Virus record (IMG/VR): IMGVR_UViG_3300042401_000652
Location: 1-22,102 of that record
DNA from: a virus
DNA length: 22,102 nucleotides
Direction: 5' to 3' (one strand)
Made by a program: the position numbers and the translations under genes. Every line of letters begins with the position of its first letter. Position 1 is the first letter of the stretch. Positions 8,780 to 14,437 of the stretch are shown here, in pieces. The notes beneath the pieces were generated by a model. It ran no database searches and had not been told where the DNA came from. It was given only the letters and a program-made list of their open reading frames with translations.

Positions 8780-9024
8780 ATTAAATTGTTTATATCCTCA
8801 TCAGAAAGTGTGTCATTGTCATTGTCTTCCTCTTCTTCATCGTACACATCATTGTCTTCTTCTGACATGTATTCTTCTTTCACGACAATATTAATGACAT
8901 CTTGATCTTCTCCCTGAATACCAATGATGTCAACATAATCAGCTCCAGAGTCCCATATATGTGTCAACGTATCTAGGAGCAGCTGCAAGCTGATTTTTCT
9001 AAACCTCACCTCTTTATTCTCCAT
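8776..9024 (-). CDS. Small acidic protein of unknown function
   Basis: This 82-residue protein has an N-terminal mixed alpha/beta half (RKISLQLLLDTLTHIWDSGADYVDIIG) and a C-terminal half that is almost entirely Asp/Glu/Asn (residues about 53-82). Such tails are seen in DNA mimics and histone-like-protein partners, but no function can be assigned. I chose the ATG at 9024 over the TTG one codon upstream. Unusually for this genome, AGGAGG stands 6 nt before that ATG; it also encodes the EEE of the upstream gene, so it may be a coincidence. The gene overlaps the upstream gene by 11 nt and the downstream one by 4 nt. Confidence 0.65.
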   Translation of the reverse strand: MENKEVRFRKISLQLLLDTLTHIWDSGADYVDIIGIQGEDQDVINIVVKEEYMSEEDNDVYDEEEEDNDNDTLSDEDINNLI

Positions 9025-9292
9025 CAATTTCCTCCTCTTGTTCTCTTGTCATCACTGATTTCCATTTCTCTGTAGGACACGCACAAGACAAGCATTTTGT
9101 TTTAGCTGACAGCGTACATCCACAATGTGTACAATGTTCGTCAAAACGTATTGTCTTATGGTTTTTAGAATGAAACTTGCATTCATTACAAATGCTCATT
9201 CTCTCCGCTGACACTTGATCAATCTGTTCCTTTAGTTTTTCTTCTGGAAGCAGATTGTTTTTCCAACCTTCGTAAATCTGTGTTAAGCTCAT
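9014..9292 (-). CDS. Small zinc-ribbon-like protein
   Basis: This 92-residue protein contains three closely spaced Cys pairs and a C-terminal Cys: CNEC (residues 35-38), CTHCGC near 53-58, and CLSCAC near 68-73. The arrangement fits a double zinc-binding knuckle. The N-terminus is a helical segment (IYEGWKNNLLPEEKLKEQI). Small zinc-ribbon proteins of this look occur in structural operons of Bacteroidota phages; their job is not known to me. Starting at the ATG at 9292 makes a 74-nt overlap with the HU-like gene. An internal ATG at 9199, with GGAGAGA just upstream, would avoid the overlap but drop the helical N-terminus. I prefer the long form. Confidence 0.75.
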   Translation of the reverse strand: MSLTQIYEGWKNNLLPEEKLKEQIDQVSAERMSICNECKFHSKNHKTIRFDEHCTHCGCTLSAKTKCLSCACPTEKWKSVMTREQEEEIDGE

Positions 9293-9632
9293 TTATCTTA
9301 TTCATTAATATTTTACGCTTCAACAACATCTGATCAATATCCTCATCCCACTTCTCTGTTCTAACATCACTGTCAGAGTTAGAAATCATATCTCTCAAAC
9401 TCATGATTTTACCATCCATAGCATCAAGCTTTTTCTGAGCAGCTCTATCATTCCACTTTAGCGTACCAAACCCAGAAATCTCCACTGTCTTATTTTTCTG
9501 TAGGGCTGCCAGCACACTATCAAACTGATGCCTTATCACTTGATCAACAATCTTCACATCCATGTTCAAGGAATGGGCAAGCTGTTTAACAAACCAATCC
9601 CTATGGGACATTGAATTAGGCTTTTCCTTCAT
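9219..9632 (-). CDS. HU/IHF-like DNA-binding protein with coiled-coil tail
   Basis: This is a 137-residue protein. The first part (residues about 10-60) looks like the HU/IHF dimerisation half: two helices (WFVKQLAHSLNM, VDQVIRHQFDSVLAAL) and the family signature KTVEISGFGTL at 48-58. After it, the usual beta arms with RNP are absent; instead there is a charged linker and a predicted coiled coil near 100-130 (MLLKRKILMNKINELNTDLRRLE). IHF-like genes are a recognised part of crAss-like structural blocks. It may compact the genome in the head, act in packaging, or regulate the divergent region upstream. The ATG at 9632 overlaps the wHTH gene by 17 nt. Confidence 0.75.
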   Translation of the reverse strand: MKEKPNSMSHRDWFVKQLAHSLNMDVKIVDQVIRHQFDSVLAALQKNKTVEISGFGTLKWNDRAAQKKLDAMDGKIMSLRDMISNSDSDVRTEKWDEDIDQMLLKRKILMNKINELNTDLRRLEKQSASRRKTKGTD

Positions 9633-9963
9633 GCAAAATCTTTATCTCTAATGTAATGTCACTGGAGAAATCTAGGGAAATTAAAGGATTGACAACAATC
9701 TTTCCATCCTTCTTAAGCAAGAGGTTACGCTTCTTGAGCTTGCTCACCATATTGTTCACTGTCGCTCCTGTGGTTTCATACGTAGAACAAAACTTTTCTC
9801 TATTACTAGGAATAGAAATACTTCCAGAAACAGCAATGAAAGACATCAACTGAACTTCTCTTGTCGTAAGCTCCAAATCGTTCAATGCAGAAAGAACAGA
9901 ATAATATCTGTACGACACATCCGTGTCATTCTGTAATCCCTTCTTTAATCGTTGTACAATCAT
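9616..9963 (-). CDS. Winged-helix-like DNA-binding protein, first gene of late operon
   Basis: The 115-residue product has the pattern of a winged helix: helix LTTREVQLMSFIAVSG, a likely turn and recognition helix STYETTGATVNNMVSKLKKRN, then a strand pair LLLKKDGKIVVNP. MarR- and replication-protein-like winged helices look similar. As the first gene after the late promoter, and next to the divergent control region, it is a good candidate regulator of the late/early switch; this is inference. I chose the ATG at 9963 over an upstream TTG at 9984 because the TTG lies inside the -7 element of the predicted promoter. Its leader contains AAACCAAT, shared with two other late genes. Confidence 0.7.
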   Translation of the reverse strand: MIVQRLKKGLQNDTDVSYRYYSVLSALNDLELTTREVQLMSFIAVSGSISIPSNREKFCSTYETTGATVNNMVSKLKKRNLLLKKDGKIVVNPLISLDFSSDITLEIKILHEGKA

Positions 9964-9981
9964 TTTCCTATTGGTTTCTAA

Positions 9982-10014
9982 CAAATATAAAACATCCTCC
10001 TTGAAAATAACAAA
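9982..10014 (-). promoter_or_regulatory. Bacteroidota-type promoter for the late operon
   Basis: On the minus strand TTTG (10011-10014) is followed by a 21-nt spacer and TATATTTG (9982-9989), a full match to the -33 TTTG / -7 TAnnTTTG promoter of Bacteroidota primary sigma factor. It would start transcription near 9976, leaving a leader of about a dozen nt before the ATG at 9963. Confidence 0.7.
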
Positions 10015-10053
10015 TTTTATTATTTCTGTTTTTATTTGAGCACCCCTCCCTTA

Positions 10054-10070
10054 TTGATTGTAATAATCAA
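10054..10070. promoter_or_regulatory. Inverted repeat in the divergent region, possible operator
   Basis: TTGATT and AATCAA form perfect 6-bp arms around GTAAT. It lies about 40 nt upstream of the late promoter and about 135 nt before the first rightward gene. It could bind a dimeric repressor such as the neighbouring winged-helix protein; this is inference. Confidence 0.4.
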
Positions 10071-10112
10071 GCCCCCCTGTTCCATGAGAATTTGGAAAAG
10101 TTTTTTGTGCAT

Positions 10113-10175
10113 GGGGGAGTAGGTTACTTCCAACAGAAACCCCACGTAGAATTGGGGAAGTCGAGGGACTCCCCC
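10113..10175 (+). promoter_or_regulatory. Structured GC-rich leader of the first rightward gene
   Basis: In otherwise AT-rich sequence, GGGGGAGT (10113-10120) pairs perfectly with ACTCCCCC (10168-10175). Inside it, ACTTCC (10126-10131) can pair with GGAAGT (10156-10161), or CCCCA (10140-10144) with TGGGG (10153-10157); these two inner pairings exclude each other. No T-run follows, so it is not a terminator. It could be a 5'-UTR switch or part of a replication origin. Confidence 0.5.
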
Positions 10176-10206
10176 GTTTGCCAAAACACACAAACTAAAA
10201 ACGAAA

Positions 10207-10617
10207 ATGGCACTACAATTTAAAGTTTATGAACCATCCAACACGTTGGAATCTCTTGGAACAGTTAATGACATTATCCCTAACGGGAAATTGAAATTTG
10301 TTCCTGGAACTATTGACCGTTATAACAACGGTGTCATCAAGTCAATGAACATGATCCTCATTGACAAGACAGGTGCTAGCGCAACCTGTCCTTTGTCAAA
10401 GAGAGTTAGTGCAACCATCAAGAAGGCTCTTGACACTGGTTCCACTAAAGAGGAAGTTGCCTCTGTTATCTTCAACCTAGAAATTGGTGAAGATGAAGAT
10501 GGCAGAATGTTCATCATGGCACCTCGTGGTTCTTCTGGTGAGGAGGAAGAATTCTCCTTCACTCAACTAAAGAAGGATAAGGTTAAGACTACCTACGAAG
10601 ATCTAGTGGCTTTTTAA
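10207..10617 (+). CDS. Conserved-looking small acidic protein, first rightward gene
   Basis: This 136-residue protein has an N-terminal half rich in beta strands (LQFKVYEP, GKLKFVPGTIDRY, SMNMILIDKTGASATCPLS), a helix (STKEEVASVIFNLEI), an acidic stretch GEDEDG, a second acidic run SSGEEEEF and the tail KTTYEDLVAF. The compact beta domain plus acidic tail ending in Phe resembles the layout of single-stranded-DNA-binding proteins, but I see no family motif and call this only a guess. It has its own leader and its own terminator, so it is a single-gene transcription unit, as expected for an abundant early protein. The ATG at 10207 is preceded by AAAAACGAAA. Confidence 0.8.
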   Translation: MALQFKVYEPSNTLESLGTVNDIIPNGKLKFVPGTIDRYNNGVIKSMNMILIDKTGASATCPLSKRVSATIKKALDTGSTKEEVASVIFNLEIGEDEDGRMFIMAPRGSSGEEEEFSFTQLKKDKVKTTYEDLVAF

Positions 10618-10640
10618 GCCACTATTTCTTCTTTTATATA
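10605..10640 (+). terminator. Intrinsic terminator overlapping the stop codon
   Basis: AGTGGCT (10605-10611) and AGCCACT (10617-10623) form a perfect 7-bp stem around TTTTA, followed by the T-rich ATTTCTTCTTTT. The stem includes the last codons and stop of the 136-aa gene. Confidence 0.75.
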
Positions 10641-10969
10641 CAGGGTGGGAGTACTAACGTTTGGGTGGGCTTGTTACGCAGTCAATGCATCTGTGCAAAT
10701 CAGACATATACATAAATACAGTTGCGTATGTATATGGTGTGAGACTGTGTAATTAGTCCATCCTTACTAAAGTACAATGGTTTTATGGTAATGTACAATT
10801 TAATAAAGTTTTACACGGGAAAACTAAAACTTCATGTTGTACTTTACAAAGAATTTGTTGAGTGAATAAGAGTAGGAGTGACACCACACACATTATAATG
10901 AGGTGTTTTCGTAAGTGTCGTTTTTACTATTCACTATTTTATATAGCATTAACTAACAAACTAGTTGTT
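10618..10969 (+). other. Gene-free stretch with three long hairpins
   Basis: No convincing gene lies in these 350 nt. Three successive perfect inverted repeats are present: CATATACATA/TATGTATATG (10705-10714 with 10727-10736, 10 bp), TAAAGTACAA/TTGTACTTTA (10768-10777 with 10837-10846, 10 bp, enclosing AGTTTT/AAAACT) and AGTGAATA/TATTCACT (10861-10868 with 10928-10935, 8 bp, enclosing GACAC/GTGTC). They may belong to a leader for the ORF at 10970 or to a separate RNA. Confidence 0.55.
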
Positions 10970-11194
10970 ATGGAACTGATAATCTCTCCATCATTAATGA
11001 ATGCATTGATTGATAGTAGTATTGATAATGCTAATACTAAAGACTATTCTTTTGTTGATGAAAGATCGCAAAAGATGAAAGATTGTATTAGCATTATGGA
11101 AAATATGGGTGTTAGATCTATTGAATTAGATTTATCTGCTGATGATGATTCATTATTAGATGGATATAGTCTAGATGATCTTTGTTCATTTTAA
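10970..11194 (+). CDS. Small acidic protein of unknown function
   Basis: This is a 74-residue ORF between two structured non-coding stretches. It is helical at the N-terminus (SPSLMNALIDSSIDNANTK), has a central segment DYSFVDERSQKMKDCISIME, and ends with an acidic tail (LSADDDSLLDGYSLDD). The reading frame continues upstream to 10862, but the earlier residues lie in hairpin-forming sequence and look non-coding, so I start at the ATG at 10970. It could be the product of a structured-leader-controlled gene. It is unrecognised, and its isolation lowers confidence somewhat. Confidence 0.6.
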   Translation: MELIISPSLMNALIDSSIDNANTKDYSFVDERSQKMKDCISIMENMGVRSIELDLSADDDSLLDGYSLDDLCSF

Positions 11195-11387
11195 TAATTG
11201 TATGTGGCCACGTAGTGCCTTAATCCATCCGTGATGCATGTGAAAGCATGTAGGATGGACATACAATTTATACACACTCTCATCCAATTGTAGGTGTTTG
11301 CCTCTAGATCTAAATATTCTAGTATTCAATGGACATCAGGCTAAGGATAACCAACATTCAAGGATTACAGCCTTGTGAGAGTAATAA

Positions 11388-11534
11388 TGCGTCAAACCTG
11401 TTTCCCAAGGACAGGCAGTTGTAGTTGGTTATGTCCTTACTAGTTAGGATATAATCTGTAGACCTACTGTCACATAGATGACAGCATGTATAACATCGCC
11501 AAAGATGTGGGGCTACAACTGAACGCAGAGGGAT
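11388..11534 (+). repeat. Three-way-junction core, copy 1 of the large RNA
   Basis: P1 is TGCGT (11388-11392) with ACGCA (11523-11527). P2 is CCTGT/ACAGG (11397-11401, 11411-11415) with the loop TTCCCAAGG. P3 is CAGTTGTAG (11416-11424) with CTACAACTG (11513-11521), capped by internal hairpins including CTGTCA/TGACAG (11467-11472, 11479-11484). The unit ends in GCAGAGGGAT. TCCC in the loop could pair with GGGA of that ending as a pseudoknot. Confidence 0.75.
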
Positions 11535-11799
11535 AATGATATTCTAGTTATAATCTAACTGGTAAAACTTGCACTGATATGCAGGTAATCCTATACTAGA
11601 TAGGTTCTTGAATCCACGGGTTGACCACCGTGTAAAATAAAAAGGTTACATGAACAACTAAAGAATTCCTGTAAATGGCTTCTCAAATTGTAGGTTTATG
11701 AGTGTAAGAAAACTAGAACCTTCTGATGATACTAAAAGTATTAACCCTAGAAGCGGGGTTTAGTAGAGATATAATGCGAAGTGAAACTCTACTATTTAA

Positions 11800-11935
11800 T
11801 GCACCATAACTCACTTCCCAAGGGTGAGCAGTTGTAATAAACTAACTACAGACTAATATCTATAGGAGAACTATGTTCCTTGGCTCTGGTAAATAGAACC
11901 CAACCATGAGTAATTACAACTGAGTGCAGAGGGAT
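11800..11935 (+). repeat. Three-way-junction core, copy 2 of the large RNA
   Basis: P1 is TGCAC (11800-11804) with GTGCA (11924-11928). P2 is CTCAC/GTGAG (11810-11814, 11824-11828) with the same loop TTCCCAAGG. P3 is CAGTTGTAAT (11829-11838) with ATTACAACTG (11913-11922). It ends in GCAGAGGGAT. Relative to copy 1, four of five P2 pairs, two of five P1 pairs and one P3 pair are changed on both sides. CCTTGG at 11878-11883 could pair with CCAAGG of the loop. Confidence 0.75.
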
Positions 11936-11957
11936 TTGGAGGGTCAGATGCTCCCAA

Positions 11958-11990
11958 GCAGGTGCAAAGCCTGCATTTATTTATTCATTT
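11958..11990 (+). terminator. Probable 3' end of the large RNA
   Basis: GCAGG/CCTGC (5 bp, 7-nt loop) is followed by ATTTATTTATTCATTT, a T-rich but interrupted tract. It lies 15 nt before the next start codon, so some read-through into the accessory genes is likely. Confidence 0.5.
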
Positions 11991-12004
11991 AAACGCACAA
12001 CAAC

Positions 12005-12196
12005 ATGTTAAAATCAATTTTAATTTTCTTGTTTCCTAAGACTATTTCTTCTATTAAACAAGACACCATCAATGAGTATTTTGCTAATGAGGACAGACGT
12101 TACTTCGAATCAGATGAAGAACTATGGAAAGAAATCCATGAGTATGAAGAGAGCATGCGTCTTGAATACGAACAATTAAATCAATCAGAGTTATGA
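12005..12196 (+). CDS. Small protein with hydrophobic N-terminus
   Basis: This 63-residue protein has a short hydrophobic N-terminus (MLKSILIFLFPKTIS) and a long, strongly charged helix (DEELWKEIHEYEESMRLEYEQL). It could be membrane-associated by the N-terminus, but the hydrophobic part is short. The start at 12005 follows AAACGCAC plus a short A/C-rich stretch, the leader seen before other genes here. It is the first gene after the large RNA and overlaps the next gene by ATGA. Unrecognised. Confidence 0.7.
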   Translation: MLKSILIFLFPKTISSIKQDTINEYFANEDRRYFESDEELWKEIHEYEESMRLEYEQLNQSEL

Positions 12197-12315
12197 TTAC
12201 AGTATGTGTAATGCCCAATTTCAAGGGCACAGGAAAAGAGACATTGAAAGCATTTGTTACATGTCTCATATTAGATAGTATTTATTGTTTACCAATCTTA
12301 TATCATTATTTATGA
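12193..12315 (+). CDS. 40-residue micro-gene
   Basis: The product, MITVCVMPNFKGTGKETLKA and a further 20 residues, is mildly hydrophobic in its second half (LILDSIYCLPILYHYL). The evidence for a real gene is purely positional: its ATG overlaps the previous stop by ATGA, and its stop overlaps the next ATG in the same way, filling the gap exactly. The second half might insert in a membrane. Unrecognised. Confidence 0.55.
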   Translation: MITVCVMPNFKGTGKETLKAFVTCLILDSIYCLPILYHYL

Positions 12316-12914
12316 AAACATTTAAAGATTTATCATTTAATATAGTGGACGATGATAGTAATTGGATTCGTGCATTTATGAAGTTTGACAATGGATATGG
12401 TGTATCTGTTGTCAAGGGTCCTTACAGTTATGGTGGGAAAACAGGTTTATATGAACTTGCTGTCTTAGATAGTGATGGTGAAATCACTTATGGTACACAT
12501 ATAACAGATGATGTGTTAGGTTTTCTCACACCTGAGGATGTAACACGTCACATGATTGAAATTCAAGAATTACCAATTGAAAAAATAGAAAAACAAACAA
12601 ACCAAAGTACAAACAAAATGAGCACACTAAAATTAGTTAGAGGAATAGCGTTCAGCACTGCTATCCTCGCAGCAGTAGGAATGATTTTTATAATGATTTA
12701 TGGGCTCCAGGTGGGTCTTAATGATTATAATCTTCTTGGTTCTCTTGCAATCTTCTGTTTATCATCATTGTATGCTATTGCAGTTGATGCAGAGATTAGT
12801 AAAAGAAGCACTGAATCAGAAGCGATGAAGAAAGTTCATCAAACAACTATCAAACAGTGTATCTGGATGATGGTATTTCTGTTAGGTATGTCAACTCTTT
12901 GTCTGTTTCTATGA
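12312..12914 (+). CDS. Two-part protein: soluble phage domain joined to a three-segment membrane domain
   Basis: This 200-residue protein starts at the ATG overlapping the preceding stop. Residues 1-90 (FDNGYGVSVVKGPYSYGGK, GLYELAVLDSDGEITYGT, ITDDVLGFLTPEDVTRHM) match a small soluble protein type I know as a stand-alone gene in many phages, function unknown. Residues about 91-103 are a Lys/Gln/Asn/Thr linker. From residue 103 (MSTLKLVRGI) there are three hydrophobic segments, roughly 108-128, 135-152 and 182-199. The linker is encoded by A-rich sequence like the leaders before other genes, so an internal start at 12618-12620 could yield the membrane part separately. Confidence 0.75.
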   Translation: MKTFKDLSFNIVDDDSNWIRAFMKFDNGYGVSVVKGPYSYGGKTGLYELAVLDSDGEITYGTHITDDVLGFLTPEDVTRHMIEIQELPIEKIEKQTNQSTNKMSTLKLVRGIAFSTAILAAVGMIFIMIYGLQVGLNDYNLLGSLAIFCLSSLYAIAVDAEISKRSTESEAMKKVHQTTIKQCIWMMVFLLGMSTLCLFL

Positions 12915-13126
12915 AATGGGCAAGGAGTTGTTCTATTACAGGTGAAGGGATGAATCAAGGATGGGTTGGAGATGATGGATGTGTGTATTTCAAATATGAA
13001 AAAGATGCACGCAAATGGTGTGTAAGCAGAGGATATAGAGATATAGACGATGCTTACGCTGATGATGTAATCTACTACACAGAATGGGAAGATTTTGAAC
13101 AAGACGCTGAAGATTATGATAATTGA
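12911..13126 (+). CDS. Small acidic protein of unknown function
   Basis: This 71-residue protein starts at the ATG overlapping the previous stop (ATGA). It begins with WARSCSITGEGMNQGW and ends in a very acidic tail (WEDFEQDAEDYDN). Two of its Cys (C6, about C22) and a third near 34 are not in a metal-binding spacing. The middle (CVYFKYEKDARKWCVSRGY) suggests a small mixed fold. Unrecognised, but its coupling to both neighbours supports it. Confidence 0.7.
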   Translation: MKWARSCSITGEGMNQGWVGDDGCVYFKYEKDARKWCVSRGYRDIDDAYADDVIYYTEWEDFEQDAEDYDN

Positions 13127-13325
13127 AAGACAGAGTATTGTATCTGGTAAGACTTATCAGATGGAATTAGATGTCACTCAACAGCAGTTGAATGATTTCT
13201 TTAATGGAAGACTTGGATTGATTCAAGAAGCATTTCCTCATTTGTCTATTGATGAACGTGAGTTTATCATATCTGGTATCCATCCAACAGAATGGAGAGA
13301 GTTATTTGGTGAATTAGAAGATTAA
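13116..13325 (+). CDS. Small conserved phage protein of unknown function
   Basis: This 69-residue protein has a strand-rich start (ERQSIVSGKTYQMELDVTQQQ) and a helical half with LNDFFNGRLGLIQEAFPHLS, DEREFIISGI and EWRELFGE. This pattern (FF.G...Q.AFP.L..-EREFI..GI...EW) is one I associate with a widespread small phage protein of unknown role. The ATG at 13116 overlaps the previous gene by 11 nt; an upstream TTG at 13095 is less likely. Confidence 0.75.
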   Translation: MIIERQSIVSGKTYQMELDVTQQQLNDFFNGRLGLIQEAFPHLSIDEREFIISGIHPTEWRELFGELED

Positions 13326-13339
13326 AAATAAAAACGCAC

Positions 13340-13651
13340 ATGAAAAAATCATTTATTGCAGTCCTATTCTTAGGACTAATTAGTGCATGTACTCCAGAGT
13401 ACATCACAAAAGATCCTATTGATGGAACACCAATAGAGATTAGAGATAGGCAAGGTATCATTGAAGATGCTTTAAGAATTGGTACAGACAGTATATGTAT
13501 TGTCACAAATGGAAGAAGCGAGTATTATCCAATAAGGTGGATGAATGAGAATACTACAACCTACTGGCAAGACACATTGAAGGATGGAAGTGTGAAAGCT
13601 GGAAGTATTACATATCGTGTAGTTTATACAAAAAACCTCATTGAGAAATGA
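13340..13651 (+). CDS. Small phage lipoprotein
   Basis: The 103-residue precursor has a classic lipoprotein signal: basic MKKS, a hydrophobic stretch IAVLFLGLISA and the lipobox LISAC with Cys17, followed by TPEYITKDPID. The mature part (about 86 aa) appears to be a small beta-rich domain ending in SITYRVVYTKNLIEK. Phage-encoded lipoproteins often act in superinfection exclusion by blocking receptors or DNA entry; that is a possible role, not shown. The ATG follows AAAACGCAC directly. It overlaps the next micro-gene by ATGA. Confidence 0.8.
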   Translation: MKKSFIAVLFLGLISACTPEYITKDPIDGTPIEIRDRQGIIEDALRIGTDSICIVTNGRSEYYPIRWMNENTTTYWQDTLKDGSVKAGSITYRVVYTKNLIEK

Positions 13652-13779
13652 AAAAACAAATTGACAAAAAAGCACTCAGTAGAGCCATTGTGTTCTACAG
13701 TTTGTTAGCAGCTCTAGCCATCACACTCACTGTGTGGTGGATTGAGTTCATTAAGTATTTTCCAGAAATTATATTTTAA
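13648..13779 (+). CDS. 43-residue single-span membrane protein
   Basis: The protein begins with a basic MKKQIDKKALSR and has one membrane segment (AIVFYSLLAALAITLTVWWI), then a short tail EFIKYFPEIIF. The positive-inside rule puts the N-terminus in the cytoplasm. Its ATG overlaps the lipoprotein stop by ATGA, and the next gene starts 3 nt after its stop. Tiny membrane proteins beside a lipoprotein could act together in the envelope, or it could be a holin-like protein, but there is no direct evidence. Confidence 0.7.
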   Translation: MKKQIDKKALSRAIVFYSLLAALAITLTVWWIEFIKYFPEIIF

Positions 13780-13781
13780 GA

Positions 13782-14162
13782 ATGAAAACGCATAGATTTT
13801 ATAAAGAAGAAGGTATATGGTATATAGATCTTCCAGAGTTTCTCATGTTAGGACTTGGAACAAAGGCTAACTTGATGATGGTTGGAGGATCTGATACATA
13901 TTTAGATAGACTATCAAACAATACTGGTGAGGTGACTGTGTCATTCTCAGATGTAAACTTTGAAGGTTCTACAGACACGTTGGATAGAACAAAACTAGGT
14001 CATGATGATATGTACTTAGACTCAGTGGGTCACGCAAGAGTTGATGGTGGTGCATACTACAAATCAATCATTGATGGTCATGAGTTATGGCTTTGTCCTG
14101 TTACAAAGTATGTATTTCAAGCAGATTATCCTCAACGTATCTACATAAAGAAAGAGAAATGA
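13782..14162 (+). CDS. Conserved phage protein (DUF6717-like)
   Basis: This 126-residue protein has a recognisable layout: N-terminal RFYKEEGIWYIDLPEFL, then LGLGTKANLMMVGGSDTYLD, a beta-rich middle (GEVTVSFSDVNFEGSTD), and a C-terminal GAYYKS, WLCPVTKYVFQADYP and RIYIKKE. This matches my memory of a small phage/bacterial family labelled DUF6717; the label is from memory and should be verified. Function is unknown. The next gene starts within its stop codon. Confidence 0.8.
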   Translation: MKTHRFYKEEGIWYIDLPEFLMLGLGTKANLMMVGGSDTYLDRLSNNTGEVTVSFSDVNFEGSTDTLDRTKLGHDDMYLDSVGHARVDGGAYYKSIIDGHELWLCPVTKYVFQADYPQRIYIKKEK

Positions 14163-14437
14163 GTTTAGTAGAAAGTATTGATCATCATTTTAATGAAATA
14201 ATCAAGGATAGAATGGTGTCTGAAAAGGACACCTTCTTTCTTTTATTAGGACCAAACGAGTTTCACTATTGTGAACCACAAACCAATGACTTCAAGTGTA
14301 AGTTTGGTGAAGCAGTTATCAAAAGAGATGCTTTACCTGAAGGATTTACACTAGCAAAGTGGAAGGTTACTTCTGTAAACAATGAAGAAGAAATGTTGAG
14401 TGCTTATGATGAATTCATGAGTAACAGGGAACAATAA
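14159..14437 (+). CDS. Small phage protein, possible paralogue of the gene at 14542
   Basis: This 92-residue protein starts at the ATG overlapping the previous stop. It has an N-terminal helix (VESIDHHFNEIIKD), a strand TFFLLLGPNEFHYCEP, a middle FKCKFGEAVIKRDALPEGFTL and a C-terminal helix NEEEMLSAYDEFMSNRE. The order of segments and their spacing match the 91-aa protein encoded about 380 nt further on. Unrecognised family. Confidence 0.7.
   Translation: MSLVESIDHHFNEIIKDRMVSEKDTFFLLLGPNEFHYCEPQTNDFKCKFGEAVIKRDALPEGFTLAKWKVTSVNNEEEMLSAYDEFMSNREQ

Larger units (their letters stand above)
11196..11974 (+). ncRNA. Large structured non-coding RNA with internal duplication
   Basis: About 780 nt without a credible ORF but dense in helices. 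A 5' domain is closed by a 10-bp helix (11196-11205 with 11259-11268) around two hairpins, one of them TCCATCC/GGATGGA. Then come two tandem units, 11286-11534 and 11686-11935, each starting with AATTGTAGGT and ending with GCAGAGGGAT. Between and after them are further hairpins: 7 bp with one G-U at about 11544-11562, CCTAT/ATAGG, CACGG/CCGTG, and a 3' stem GCAGG/CCTGC at 11958-11974 that probably ends it. G-U pairs favour the plus strand. Size and ornateness recall phage-borne giant RNAs such as GOLLD and ROOL, but I see no proof of membership. Function is unknown. Confidence 0.8.

Noticed and set aside
10862-10969. N-terminal extension of the ORF at 10970
   Set aside because: The extra 36 codons lie in hairpin-forming sequence and contain Cys/Arg/Tyr-rich text unlike the rest of the protein.
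11196-11974. Group I or group II intron, or a known riboswitch
   Set aside because: No group I core elements or domain V-like hairpin could be seen, no homing endonuclease is present, and no interrupted gene flanks it.
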